A stretch of DNA of 48,241 nt from Planctomycetota bacterium (GTDB lineage: Bacteria > Planctomycetota > UBA1135 > GCA-002686595). Below, one piece after another: positions 6,890-15,455 of this stretch. The notes below the pieces were generated by a model. It made no database searches, was not told where the DNA came from, and was given only the letters and a program-made list of their open reading frames with translations. The stretch is taken from assembly GCA_026692665.1 (NCBI GenBank), contig JAPLOF010000036.1, forward strand, positions 1 through 48,241. The letters run 5' to 3'. Position 1 is the stretch's first letter; every line of letters begins with the position of its first letter. The position numbers and the translations under genes are program-made.

Positions 6890-8710
6890 TCGTACCTCGT
6901 CCTCGCGCGCAAGTACCGGCCCCGGACCTTCGCCGACCTCGTCGGGCAGGAGGTCGTCGCGCGCACGCTCCAGGGCGCGATCGAGGAGGACCGCGTCGGC
7001 CACGCCTACCTCTTCTGCGGCCCGCGCGGCACGGGCAAGACGACGACCGCGCGGATCGTCGCCAAGGCGCTGAACTGCGTGCAGGGGCCGACGCCGAACC
7101 CCTGCGGCGTGTGCGATCACTGCACGGGCATCGACAAGGGCTCCGATCCCGACCTGATCGAGATGGACGCGGCCAGCAACCGCCGCATCGAGGACGTGCG
7201 CGAGCTGCGCGAGAACGTCGCCTACGCGCCGATGCGCGCGCGCTACAAGATCTACATCGTGGACGAAGTCCACATGATGACCAAGGAGGCGTTCAACGCG
7301 CTCCTGAAGACGCTTGAGGAGCCGCCGAAGCACGTCAAGTTCCTGCTCGCGACCACGGATCCGCAGAAGGTGCCGGCGACGATCCTGTCGCGCTGCCAGA
7401 TCCTGCGCCTCTCGCCGCTCCCGGAAGCCGTCATCAGCGCGCGGCTCGAGCACGTCTTCGCGAAGGAGAACGTCCGCGCCGAAGCGGGCGTGTCGATCGA
7501 GATCGCGCGCCGCGCGCGGGGGGGCATGCGCGACGCGCTGTCGCTGGCCGACCAGCTGTTGTCGCTCGTCGGCTCCGAACCCAAGGTCGCCGACCTGGAG
7601 CGGCTCGCCGCGGAGGGCGGCGCGGACCTCGCCGATCGCGTTCTCGCCTGCCTCGCGGCCTCCGACCGCGCGGGCGTGATCGAGGCCCTGCCGCAGGGCG
7701 AGGGCGGCGAGCCCGAGCTCGTCGCGGCGCTTCTCGACCGGTTGCGCGCGATCCTCCTCACCGGCCTGCTCGGTCGCGAGACGCCGCTCGTGCAGCTCGA
7801 CGCCGAGGAGCGCACCCTGCTGGCCGCGCAGGCCGAGAAGATCGGTCTCCCGCGGATCGAGGCCTGGATCGAGGAACTGCTCCTCGCGCGCGAGCGCATG
7901 GCGCGCCTGCCGACGCATGGGCGCGTCGTGCTCGAGATCGCGCTGCTCGATCTGGCCCGCGTCGAGACCGGACTCCCGTTGGCCGACCTCGAGCGCCGGC
8001 TGCTCGCGCTCGAAGCGCGCCTCTCGGGGGCCGCCCCCCTCGCGGCGCCGCGCCCGGCGACTCCCGCGCGATCGGCTCCGGACGACCTCGTTCCGCGGCC
8101 GACGCCCGCGCGGGACGTCCCTCCCGCGGCTTCGCGCGCCGCACCGGCCGCGTTCGTGGCGCCGCCGGCGCCGGCGGCCCACGCGGCGGCGGCGCGTGGC
8201 CCGGCCGTGCCCGCCGCGAGTCCCACGCCGACGCCGTCGTCTCCGCGGAATCCGGCGCCGGCTCCGCGCCCGACGGCCCCTCCGCCGATGCCGTCCACCG
8301 AGAACGACTGGCACGAGACCGAGGGCGCGCCGGACTCCGGAGCGGGGCCGGCCCAGACGTCCGACGCTCCGCGTCCGCGCATCGCCGGCAACGCCGACGC
8401 TTGGGAGCGTTTCCTCGACGCCCTGGCGAAGGTGTCCAGCTCGCTGGCCGAGACGCTGCGCGTGCGCGGAAAGCTGGTGGATCTCGCCAACGGGCGTGCC
8501 TTGATCCAGCTCGCCAACTTGCGCGAGACGGAGCGCGCCGCCGCTCTCGATCCGCAGAACCAGCGCCGTTGCGCGTCGGTCTTCAGTTCCGTTCTCGGTG
8601 CCCCGACGAACGTCGTTCTCGAGGACCAGGCCATCGCGAAGAAGTCGCGCGATTCGTACACCGGCAAGGTCGCAGAGCTCTTCGGCGGCCGTATCGAGGA
8701 CGACGCATGA
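6887..8710 (+). CDS. dnaX: DNA polymerase III subunits gamma/tau
   Basis: Clamp-loader ATPase of the replicative polymerase; 607 residues. AAA+ core: Walker A GPRGTGKT (45-52), zinc module with Cys64, Cys73, Cys76, Cys79, Walker B IVDEVHM (124-130), sensor 1 with LATTDPQKVP and the SRC arginine finger. After about residue 370 a Pro/Ala-rich linker of roughly 110 residues leads to a C-terminal domain (about 500-607) as in tau. I see no obvious A-rich slippage run for making gamma. Starts with GTG; no SD, but TAAGAT lies just upstream. The stop overlaps the ybaB start (ATGA), so ybaB is translationally coupled. Confidence 0.96.
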   Translation: MSYLVLARKYRPRTFADLVGQEVVARTLQGAIEEDRVGHAYLFCGPRGTGKTTTARIVAKALNCVQGPTPNPCGVCDHCTGIDKGSDPDLIEMDAASNRRIEDVRELRENVAYAPMRARYKIYIVDEVHMMTKEAFNALLKTLEEPPKHVKFLLATTDPQKVPATILSRCQILRLSPLPEAVISARLEHVFAKENVRAEAGVSIEIARRARGGMRDALSLADQLLSLVGSEPKVADLERLAAEGGADLADRVLACLAASDRAGVIEALPQGEGGEPELVAALLDRLRAILLTGLLGRETPLVQLDAEERTLLAAQAEKIGLPRIEAWIEELLLARERMARLPTHGRVVLEIALLDLARVETGLPLADLERRLLALEARLSGAAPLAAPRPATPARSAPDDLVPRPTPARDVPPAASRAAPAAFVAPPAPAAHAAAARGPAVPAASPTPTPSSPRNPAPAPRPTAPPPMPSTENDWHETEGAPDSGAGPAQTSDAPRPRIAGNADAWERFLDALAKVSSSLAETLRVRGKLVDLANGRALIQLANLRETERAAALDPQNQRRCASVFSSVLGAPTNVVLEDQAIAKKSRDSYTGKVAELFGGRIEDDA

Positions 8711-9024
8711 GCGGCACGTTCGGCGAGATGGGGAACCTGCTGAAGCAGGCCCAGCAGATGCAGCGCGAGTTGGAGAAGGCGCGCGAGGAGGTCAAGAAGC
8801 TGCGCATCGAAGGGCGCGCCGGCGGCGACGCGGTGCGCGTCGAGGTCGACGGCGACGGAGTCGTGCTGCGCGTCTCGATCCAGCCCGACGCCGGTTCCGA
8901 CGCGCGCCTGCTCGAGGAGATGGTCCTCGCCGCCGCGCGCGACGCGCAGTCCCGCGCCACGCGCCAGCGCGAGGAGCGGATGGGCAAGGTCATGGGCGGT
9001 CTGCCGCTGCCCGGACTCTCCTGA
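8707..9024 (+). CDS. ybaB: YbaB/EbfC family nucleoid-associated protein
   Basis: Small DNA-binding, nucleoid-associated protein, 105 residues, the normal family size. The start MGNLLKQAQQMQREL followed by an alpha helix, the strand segment VRVEVDGDGVVLRVSI and the C-terminal helical part fit the YbaB fold. The ATG at 8707 overlaps the dnaX stop by four bases. The dnaX-ybaB-recR order is one of the most conserved small operons in bacteria and supports the call. Confidence 0.93.
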   Translation: MSGTFGEMGNLLKQAQQMQRELEKAREEVKKLRIEGRAGGDAVRVEVDGDGVVLRVSIQPDAGSDARLLEEMVLAAARDAQSRATRQREERMGKVMGGLPLPGLS

Positions 9025-9037
9025 AGCGCCGGTCGCC

Positions 9038-9652
9038 GTGGCGTACCCCGAACCCCTGGAGGCGCTGGTCGCGGCCTTCGAGCGCTTCCCCGGCATCGGC
9101 CGGCGCAGCGCGGAGCGGCTCGCGTTCCACGTCCTGCGCGATCCCGAGGCCCGTCTGCTCGCGGCCGCGATCGCACGCGCGCTCGACGAGACGCGGCGCT
9201 GCTCCGTGTGCGCGAACATCAGCGCGACGGATCCGTGCCCGATCTGCGCCGACCCCGCGCGCGACGCCGGGCTCGTCTGCGTCGTCGAGGAACCGCGCCA
9301 CGTCGAGGCCTTCGAGCGCTCGGGGGCATTTCGCGGGCGCTACCACGTGCTGTTCGGCGCGCTGAACCCGGCCGACGGGACGGAGGAGCGCCACTTGACG
9401 ACCGCCCGGCTGGTCGCGCGCGTCGCGGCCGGCGGCATCCGCGAAGTCGTCCTGGCTACGGACCCCGACGCGGAGGGCGAGGCGACGGCGCTGCTCGTGC
9501 TGGAGGCGCTGGACAAGCTGGCCGAGCCGCGTCCCATCGTGTCCCGCATCGCGCGCGGTGCGCCCGCCGGCGCGGCGCTCGAGTACCTCCATCGCGGCGT
9601 GCTCGAAGACGCGCTCACCCTGCGGCGGCCCGTGCGCCGGCGGCCGGGGTAG
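9038..9652 (+). CDS. recR: Recombination mediator RecR
   Basis: Works with RecO (and RecF) to load RecA at gaps. 204 residues, GTG start. Helix-hairpin-helix FPGIGRRSAERLA (about 17-29), four-cysteine zinc finger at Cys55, Cys58, Cys67 and Cys70, Toprim domain starting at LVCVVEEPRHVEAFE, with VVLATDPDAEGEATA further on, and the C-terminal ARGAPAGAALEYLH typical of RecR. It starts 13 bases after ybaB. Confidence 0.96.
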   Translation: MAYPEPLEALVAAFERFPGIGRRSAERLAFHVLRDPEARLLAAAIARALDETRRCSVCANISATDPCPICADPARDAGLVCVVEEPRHVEAFERSGAFRGRYHVLFGALNPADGTEERHLTTARLVARVAAGGIREVVLATDPDAEGEATALLVLEALDKLAEPRPIVSRIARGAPAGAALEYLHRGVLEDALTLRRPVRRRPG

Positions 9653-9660
9653 CGTCTTCG

Positions 9661-10431
9661 ATGCGCAACGTCCGACTGCTCGTCGCGTACGACGGCTCGC
9701 GCTTCTTCGGGTGGCAACGCCAGGACGGATTCGACTCCGTACAGCAGTCCCTCGAGGAGGCCGTGCTCGCGGCGACGGGCCAGCGCGCGACCGTGCACGG
9801 CGCCGGCCGCACCGACACCGGCGTCCATGCGCTGGGCCAGGTCGCCAGCCTGCACCTCGACACGCGGCTCACCGACGACCGGCTCCGGCACGCGCTGAAC
9901 GCGCACCTCCCTCCGGGGGTCGTCGTGCGCGAGGCCGAGACCTGCGCGGACGACTTCCACGCGCGTTTCAGCGCAGTCTCGAAGCGCTACGCGTACCACG
10001 TCGTCACGAGCCGGTTCGCTCCGGCGTTCGGGTGCACGCAGACGCACTGGATCTCCTGGCCGCTCGACGTCCCGCGCATGCGCCGCGCCGCGAGCGCGCT
10101 GCTCGGGACCCACGACTTCGCCGCCTTCGGGAATACCGGATCGCCGCGCGCGACCACCGTGCGCACCGTGCGGCACCTGCGCTTCGTCGCGCGCCGCGAG
10201 CGGTTCTTCTTCGTGATCCAGGGCGACGGGTTCCTCTACAACATGGTGCGCACGATCGCCGGGACCCTGATCGACGTGGGGCGCGGCAAGATCGACGAGG
10301 GCGCCTGCGCGCGCGCGCTCGAGAGCCGTGAGCGCGACGACGCGGGTTTCACGGCGGCGGCGTCCGGCCTCTACCTGGTCTCGGTCCAGTACCCGGAGCG
10401 TCCGTTCGCTGGGCGCCGCACCCGTTCCTGA
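9661..10431 (+). CDS. truA: tRNA pseudouridine(38-40) synthase TruA
   Basis: Makes pseudouridine at positions 38, 39 and 40 of tRNA anticodon stems. 256 residues. The catalytic aspartate is Asp52 in GRTDTGVHALGQ; other family marks are YDGSRFFGWQRQ near the start, the NAHLPPGVVVRE segment, SKRYAYHV and GDGFLYNMVR. The ATG at 9661, 8 bases after the recR stop, is the natural start. A weak 7-bp inverted repeat (10432-10438 with 10463-10469) follows the stop. Confidence 0.96.
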   Translation: MRNVRLLVAYDGSRFFGWQRQDGFDSVQQSLEEAVLAATGQRATVHGAGRTDTGVHALGQVASLHLDTRLTDDRLRHALNAHLPPGVVVREAETCADDFHARFSAVSKRYAYHVVTSRFAPAFGCTQTHWISWPLDVPRMRRAASALLGTHDFAAFGNTGSPRATTVRTVRHLRFVARRERFFFVIQGDGFLYNMVRTIAGTLIDVGRGKIDEGACARALESRERDDAGFTAAASGLYLVSVQYPERPFAGRRTRS

Positions 10432-10706
10432 CCGGTCGCCCGGGGCCGGGCCGAATCCCTCCCGACCGGGGCGCTCGGAAGCCGAGATCAGGAAGGTGGC
10501 GAGGGGCTTGACCGATCTGGTTCGCGGGTCCAGTCTGGATCCCGTGGGTTGGACGTCGGGATCCGTCTCCTGCTCCGCGCAGCGCGTCGTGTGCGCCGTG
10601 CGTCGCGTCGTCCCGAGCTCAGCGCGGAGGCTCGCTCCAGGACGGCCAGGGATCCGGCCATCGTTCCGCGCGCGAAGGGCGGCGCCATCCGTCCGAGGGG
10701 ATTCGC

Positions 10707-11006
10707 ATGCAGACTCTGGTTTCCATCCTCCACCACGATTACCCGGCACTCGTGCGCGACACGGTCGATGCCAAGCTGCAGCACCTCGGCCGGTTCCACG
10801 ACCGCATCGTGACGATGCGCGCGCTGCTCGAGCGCCAGCACACCGATCACCGCGTCGAACTCGTGGCCAACGTGGGCCACGGAGCGGTCCTCGTCGTCGA
10901 TGCCCGCGACGGCGACTTCGGGTCCGCGCTCGAAACGGCCACCACGCGGATGGAACGCCTCCTGAAGCGCGACCACGACCGGCGGATCGATCGCCGGCGC
11001 TCCTGA
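10707..11006 (+). CDS. hpf: Ribosome hibernation promoting factor, short HPF/RaiA type
   Basis: 99 residues, the size of the short HPF/YfiA proteins that lock idle 70S ribosomes. Visible: helix-1 region LVRDTVDAKLQHLGRFHDRI, strand pattern ALLERQHTDHRVELVANV, a second beta segment AVLVVDARDGDFGSALE, and a basic C-terminus ERLLKRDHDRR. Divergent from the textbook sequence, but its position just before a PTS EIIA and an HPr (as in the rpoN operon of proteobacteria) supports it. The 275-base gap upstream (10432-10706) shows no other gene. It is followed by its own terminator. Confidence 0.82.
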   Translation: MQTLVSILHHDYPALVRDTVDAKLQHLGRFHDRIVTMRALLERQHTDHRVELVANVGHGAVLVVDARDGDFGSALETATTRMERLLKRDHDRRIDRRRS

Positions 11007-11030
11007 TTCCGGCGCCAGGCGGTGCAAGGG

Positions 11031-11062
11031 GCCGGTGCGGGTTGCCGCACCGGCTTCGTTCG
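11031..11062 (+). terminator. Hairpin terminator after hpf
   Basis: GCCGGTGCGG, loop GTTG, CCGCACCGGC: a perfect 10-bp stem (11031-11054), followed by the short T-rich run TTCGTTCG. It lies 24 bases after the hpf stop and separates hpf from ptsN. Confidence 0.65.
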
Positions 11063-11092
11063 TCCTGGAGCCCGCGCCGTGGCCGCATCTGC

Positions 11093-11098
11093 TACCCT
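11093..11098 (+). promoter_or_regulatory. -10-like element upstream of ptsN
   Basis: TACCCT in the context GCTACCCTGC, between the hpf terminator and ptsN, about 53 bases before the ATG. No good -35. Listed because the same GCTAnnnT context recurs before several genes in the window. Confidence 0.3.
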
Positions 11099-11151
11099 GC
11101 ACGAACCTCGCGCCACCCTGGAACCACGCGCCGACGACCCGCCGAGACACC

Positions 11152-11631
11152 ATGGAATTCCTGAAGCTCTTCAAGGCCAAGCACTGCACGACCAAGCTGG
11201 TGTCGTCGACGAAGGACGGCGTGCTGGCCGAGATCACGGACCTCCTGGTCGAGGGCGGGGCGCTCGAGGAGCCGCTGCGCGCGGACACCGTGCGCGCTCT
11301 GCTCGAGCGCGAGAAGCTCGGCTCCACCGGCGTCGGTTCCCACGTGGCCGTGCCCCACGTGAAGGTCCGCGGCCTCGATCGCGCGGTGTGCAGCCTCGCG
11401 ATCCACCCCGAGGGGCTGGCCTGGGCCGCGGTCGATTCGCTGCCCGTGCACGTGATCTTCACCGTGCTGCGCCCGGAGAAGGGCGGCGACGCGCACGATC
11501 CCGAGCGCCACCTCGAGATGATGCGCTGGATCGCGCGCCTGTCGCGCGACCAGGACTTCCGGCGCTTCGCGATGCGCGTGAAGACGAAGACCGAGCTCCT
11601 GGACCTGCTCAAGGAGAAGTCGGCGGTGTGA
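11152..11631 (+). CDS. ptsN: PTS EIIA domain protein, nitrogen-type (PtsN-like)
   Basis: Phosphoryl acceptor of the nitrogen PTS branch, acting in regulation rather than sugar uptake. 159 residues. The active histidine is His69 in GVGSHVAVPHVKV, matching the family GxGxAIPH pattern; around it are LLEREKLGSTG and VHVIFTVLRPE, with LKEKSAV at the C-terminus. Like the family it carries no membrane segment. The frame is open further upstream, but this ATG gives the normal family start. Neighbours hpf and an HPr-like gene, with no sugar EIIB/EIIC, argue for a regulatory role. EI (PtsP) is not in the window. Confidence 0.85.
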   Translation: MEFLKLFKAKHCTTKLVSSTKDGVLAEITDLLVEGGALEEPLRADTVRALLEREKLGSTGVGSHVAVPHVKVRGLDRAVCSLAIHPEGLAWAAVDSLPVHVIFTVLRPEKGGDAHDPERHLEMMRWIARLSRDQDFRRFAMRVKTKTELLDLLKEKSAV

Positions 11632-11769
11632 GAGGTCCTGGAGGCCCGAGAGCCCCGTGCCGAAGGAGCGCCGCGCGAAACGGCCCGCGGCACCTTCCCA
11701 CCGCCCGTGCGCGGTGGATGAGCCCCACCCGCAGTCCGTAGCGCGAACCGAACCCCGGAGACCGATTCC

Positions 11770-12045
11770 TTGCCCGAGATCGTCCGTACCGTGCGGGTGC
11801 CCAACCCCGCCGGACTCCATGCTCGCCCGTGCCAGGCGATCGCGACGATCGTGCAGCGCCACGAAGCCGCGCTGCGCGTCGCGTGCGACGGGCTGGAGGT
11901 CGACGGGCGCAGCATCCTGGAGCTGATGACCCTGTGCGCTCCCTGTGAGTCGACGCTGACCTTGCGCGCGACGGGGGCCGATGCCGATGAGCTCGTCCGG
12001 AGCGTGGCCACGCTCGTCGAGAACGGCTTCGGCGAGATGACCTGA
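11770..12045 (+). CDS. HPr family phosphocarrier protein (NPr-like)
   Basis: 91 residues, TTG start. Phosphorylated histidine His17 in VPNPAGLHARPC, and the regulatory-site region GRSILELMTL with Ser48 where HprK would act. Carries phosphate from EI to EIIA; the partner here is probably the EIIA encoded 138 bases upstream. No HprK kinase gene is in the window, so control at Ser48 is not shown. No SD is visible before the TTG, and the codon was chosen because the protein then begins at the first beta strand. It could be called ptsH or npr; context favours the nitrogen branch. Confidence 0.87.
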   Translation: MPEIVRTVRVPNPAGLHARPCQAIATIVQRHEAALRVACDGLEVDGRSILELMTLCAPCESTLTLRATGADADELVRSVATLVENGFGEMT

Positions 12046-12268
12046 CCGCTCGGCGCGCTGGCCGCGGCGCGGGACCGACCCGGAATCCGCTTCCGGCCCA
12101 TTCCCGCAGGCGGCACGCGCCGAGGCCGTCGCGCGCTTTCTTCCGGTCGGCCTCAACCCCGAGGGCTTCGGAGGTCGATCCCGCACCCCGGCCAGGAGAG
12201 CGTCACCCAGTGTCCACCCGGACCGGGCGCCCTTCGGAGAGCCAGCTCAGCCGTTCGGGGGTGCAGAC

Positions 12269-13330
12269 GTGTCCGTGTTCCGCAGACAGAAGAGCCTCGT
12301 CGGGCTGGACCTCGGAAGCTCGGTCGTCAAGGCGATCGAGCTGACGCTCGAAGGTCCCGAGCCCGTCGTGACCGGCTTCGCCCGTCACGAGATCCCTCCC
12401 GGCGGCAGCATCGCCGACGCCGTGACGGCCTGCTTCCAAGGTGGACGCTTCAAGTCCAAGCGCGTCGTCACGTCCGTCTCCGGCCAGTCCGTCGTCGTGC
12501 GCTACGTGTCGATGCCGAAGATGTCGGAGAACGAGCTGCGCCAGGCGATCCGCTTCGAGACGGACAAGTACCTGCCGTTCGAGCTCGACGAAGTGCAGTT
12601 GGACCTGCAGCCGCTGAAGCGCGCGCCGTCCTCCAACGAGTCCAGCAAGGGCAAGGACAGCGATCAGCAGGCGGTGCTCCTCGCCGCGTGCAAGACGCGT
12701 GCGATCGAGGAACGCATCCAGCTCGTCCAGGGTCAGGGTCTTTCGCCCGTCGCGATCGACGTCGACGTGTTCGCGCTCGCGAACGCCTGGGAACTGTGCG
12801 GCCTGCCGACCGAGGAATCCGAGGCCGGGGAGCCCCGGACGGCGATCGCCCTGGTGGACGTCGGCGCGACGCGCACTTCGATCAACGTCATCTCCGGTGG
12901 AGAGACCTGCTTCAGCCGCGAGATCAACATCGGCGGGGCGGACATGACGCAGGCCGTGGCGCGCGCGATGTCGATCGAGAACTTCGAGGCCGAGGCGATC
13001 AAGCGCGCCAGCGAGGCGCACGAGCTCGAAGTGAACACGGCCATCCAGCCGGTGCTCGAGGACCTCGTCGGCGAGCTGTCGCTCAGCCTGGACTACGTCG
13101 AGCACCACGAGGGCGTGCAGGTCGAGGAGATCCTGCTCTCGGGCGGTGGGGTCCTGGCGCCGGGCGCGGCGCAACACATCGAACAAGCGACGGGTCGCAA
13201 GGCCCGCACCTGGAATCCCCTCGAGGGACTGCGCGTGGACGCCAGCCGCGTCGACGTGGAGGAACTCGAAACCTGGGCCGCGACGCTGGTCGTCGCCGTG
13301 GGACTCGCCTCGCGAGTGCGCAACTCATGA
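12269..13330 (+). CDS. pilM: Type IV pilus assembly protein PilM (actin-like)
   Basis: Cytoplasmic FtsA/actin-fold ATPase that binds the N-terminal tail of PilN and ties the pilus platform to the motor. 353 residues, GTG start. Nucleotide motifs: phosphate-1 LVGLDLGSSVVKAIEL (about 10-25), phosphate-2 ALVDVGATRTSINV, adenosine-side LLSGGGVLAPGAA. The stop overlaps the pilN start (ATGA). First gene of the pilM-N-O-Q run. The 223-base gap before it shows no gene. Confidence 0.95.
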   Translation: MSVFRRQKSLVGLDLGSSVVKAIELTLEGPEPVVTGFARHEIPPGGSIADAVTACFQGGRFKSKRVVTSVSGQSVVVRYVSMPKMSENELRQAIRFETDKYLPFELDEVQLDLQPLKRAPSSNESSKGKDSDQQAVLLAACKTRAIEERIQLVQGQGLSPVAIDVDVFALANAWELCGLPTEESEAGEPRTAIALVDVGATRTSINVISGGETCFSREINIGGADMTQAVARAMSIENFEAEAIKRASEAHELEVNTAIQPVLEDLVGELSLSLDYVEHHEGVQVEEILLSGGGVLAPGAAQHIEQATGRKARTWNPLEGLRVDASRVDVEELETWAATLVVAVGLASRVRNS

Positions 13331-14034
13331 TCCGCATCAACCTGCTCCCCGAGGAGTACCGCAAGAAGGCACGCACGCCGATCAAGCTCGTGCTGGCCCT
13401 CGCCGCGGTCGTCACCGTGAACGCCGGAATGGCCACCTGGTGGGCCTGGCAGCGCATCGGCATCCAGGCCGAGATAGAGAGCGAGGCCGCATCGCTCCAG
13501 ACGGAGATGGACGGCCTCAATCCGCAGGTCACCTACCACCAGTCCCTCGAATCCGAGGCGAAGCAGTACAAGACGCGCGAGGAGGCGCTGGCGTCGATCA
13601 CGACGAGCCGCATCTCCTGGACGAAGAAACTCGACGAGCTCATCGACGTGGTGAACCGCGGCCAGAACGGTCAGCGGCACCTCGTGTGGCTCGACGACCT
13701 CCAGGTCTCCCAGACCACGGATCCCAAGGCCAAGGTGCCGGGCACCGTGCGCGCGAGCGGGCACTCGGGCTCCGACAAGTTCGCGCAGGTGGCGAACTTC
13801 CTCGAAGACCTGGAAGGGTCGACCTTCATCGCCGACTTCCAGCCGCCGGCGCCTCCGGAAGGATCGCAGACCAACGTCGACGAGACGTTGATGCCGCCCG
13901 TCGCCTGGTCGTTCCCGCTGTCCTTGACCCTCAAGTCCACCGAGGAGCGCCTGGGCAAGGTCACGAAGGACGGGAAGAAGCCCTCGGCCAAGAAGCCGGC
14001 CCCGAAGAAGCCCACTGAGGAGGCGAAGAAGTGA
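13327..14034 (+). CDS. pilN: Type IV pilus assembly protein PilN
   Basis: Inner-membrane platform protein, 235 residues. The N-terminus MIRINLLPEEYRKK is the conserved PilM-binding motif. A single membrane helix (about 20-40) follows, then a periplasmic coiled coil and a ferredoxin-like domain. The C-terminus is a Lys/Pro-rich tail (about 210-235) that is not usual for PilN. It overlaps both pilM and the next gene by four bases. Confidence 0.92.
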   Translation: MIRINLLPEEYRKKARTPIKLVLALAAVVTVNAGMATWWAWQRIGIQAEIESEAASLQTEMDGLNPQVTYHQSLESEAKQYKTREEALASITTSRISWTKKLDELIDVVNRGQNGQRHLVWLDDLQVSQTTDPKAKVPGTVRASGHSGSDKFAQVANFLEDLEGSTFIADFQPPAPPEGSQTNVDETLMPPVAWSFPLSLTLKSTEERLGKVTKDGKKPSAKKPAPKKPTEEAKK

Positions 14035-15434
14035 AGAACCTCCGCAAGATCTGGATCGCCGTCATCGGCGGCGGAACTACCTGCGCTCTCGGGCTCGGCG
14101 GCCTCCTGTGGTGGCAGCACGGTCAGATCGAGGACGCGCGCGGCCAGGTCGCGACGCTGCGCGGCGGCATCGAGTCGTCCCGCAAGCTGATCGAGACCAC
14201 CGGCCCCCTGGAGCGCGAGGTCATCGTGCTGCGCGAGCTCACGGAGGTCATGAAGGGGATCCTCCCCGACAACGACGACGTGAACAATCTCGTGCGCACC
14301 CTGCAGCGCTTCTCCGACGAGTCCGGCGTGCGCATCGCCGGCCTCAAGAAGAAGGCCGAGGTCGGGAACAAGCGCGACAAGAGCGAGTTCTACAAGGTCG
14401 CCTACACGCTGAGCCTCGAAGGCGACGCGTTCCAGTTCCTCGACTTCCTCGACCTCCTGGAGAGTCACTCGCGGTTCATGCGGGTGCCGAGCTTCCGCAT
14501 CACCGCGGCGGCACGCAGCGAGCTCGAGAAGGAAGGCGTGCCCGCGCACAAGGTGTCGATCGACGTCGAGACCTACGTGTACGAGCCCAAGAACGACCAG
14601 AAGTCGATCAAGATCGACGGCTACGACCGGAAGCGCGACCTGCTCCTGGGCGAGATCGACCGCCGGAAGGGCTCGCTCCAGGTCTCCTCCTTCGCCTACC
14701 GCGGAGCGCGCGGCCGGCGCGACCCGTGGATCGACCCGCGTGTCCCCGTGCAGCCGGACGCCCCGAGCGCCTACTCGGTGCAGGAGCAAATGGACCTGGT
14801 CCAGTCGCTCGCCGAACGCACCCAGGCCGTGGTCGCCAAGTGGGAGGCCGTGCGCGTGGCCGAGAACGTGATCGTCGAGATGGTGACGCGCTCCGAGATG
14901 GAGGAGATGCTCGCGAAGCTCGAGGAGGACGTCCGCCGCGCCGTGTCCGAGAAGGCGATCGTCTACGTGCCTTCCCAGACGCGCCTGAACGCCGAGATCC
15001 TCGAGCCCCTGAACGACCTGCGTCAGCAGCTCGCCGCCACGGAACAGGGACGCGGCCCGACCGAGACCCAGCTGAAGGAGCTCGAGAAGACGATGGTCGC
15101 GCACCGCGCGGCCGGCGAATACAAGCTCATGCTCGAGGCGTTCGGGGTCGTCGATAACCGACTCGCCTCGATCGAGAACGACGCGCTCCGCAAGCCGCTC
15201 GTCGAGCGCCTGCGCGACCTCGCGTACGAAGCACGCACCGTCATGGACTTCGAGAAGGTCAAGCTCGAGGTCGGCGGCGTGATCCTGATCGAGGGCGGAG
15301 CCCCGGTCGTGATGATCAATGGCAGGCCCGTCTCCGAAGGCGACCTGCTGGACCGTGACCTGGTCGTCCTCGCCATTCGACGCGAGGAGATCGAGTTCAT
15401 CTTCCGAGGCATCGTGTTCGCTCGGCGGTTCTGA
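14031..15434 (+). CDS. pilO: PilO-like pilus platform protein fused to a GspB/PilP-like C-terminal domain
   Basis: 467 residues, about twice a normal PilO. Residues 1-30 hold a short basic start and one membrane helix; about 30-200 is a periplasmic coiled coil plus ferredoxin-like fold in the PilO position (ends VSIDVETYVYEP). Then RRDPW (about 228-232), as at the start of PilP/GspC-type domains, a long charged coiled coil (about 245-405), and a C-terminal beta domain (about 414-467) with VVMINGRPVSEGD, much like the T2SS GspB C-terminal domain. Known: PilP contacts the secretin in four-gene pilMNOP operons. Inferred: this fusion replaces a separate pilP, which is absent. It overlaps pilN and lies 21 bases before the secretin gene. 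Confidence 0.85.
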   Translation: MKNLRKIWIAVIGGGTTCALGLGGLLWWQHGQIEDARGQVATLRGGIESSRKLIETTGPLEREVIVLRELTEVMKGILPDNDDVNNLVRTLQRFSDESGVRIAGLKKKAEVGNKRDKSEFYKVAYTLSLEGDAFQFLDFLDLLESHSRFMRVPSFRITAAARSELEKEGVPAHKVSIDVETYVYEPKNDQKSIKIDGYDRKRDLLLGEIDRRKGSLQVSSFAYRGARGRRDPWIDPRVPVQPDAPSAYSVQEQMDLVQSLAERTQAVVAKWEAVRVAENVIVEMVTRSEMEEMLAKLEEDVRRAVSEKAIVYVPSQTRLNAEILEPLNDLRQQLAATEQGRGPTETQLKELEKTMVAHRAAGEYKLMLEAFGVVDNRLASIENDALRKPLVERLRDLAYEARTVMDFEKVKLEVGGVILIEGGAPVVMINGRPVSEGDLLDRDLVVLAIRREEIEFIFRGIVFARRF

Positions 15435-15455
15435 GACCGCGAGGGAGTAAGGCAA

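Noticed and set aside
11657..11926. Small plus-strand frame between ptsN and the HPr gene
   Set aside because: No ribosome site, Pro/Arg-rich shadow composition, and it overlaps the HPr gene in another frame.
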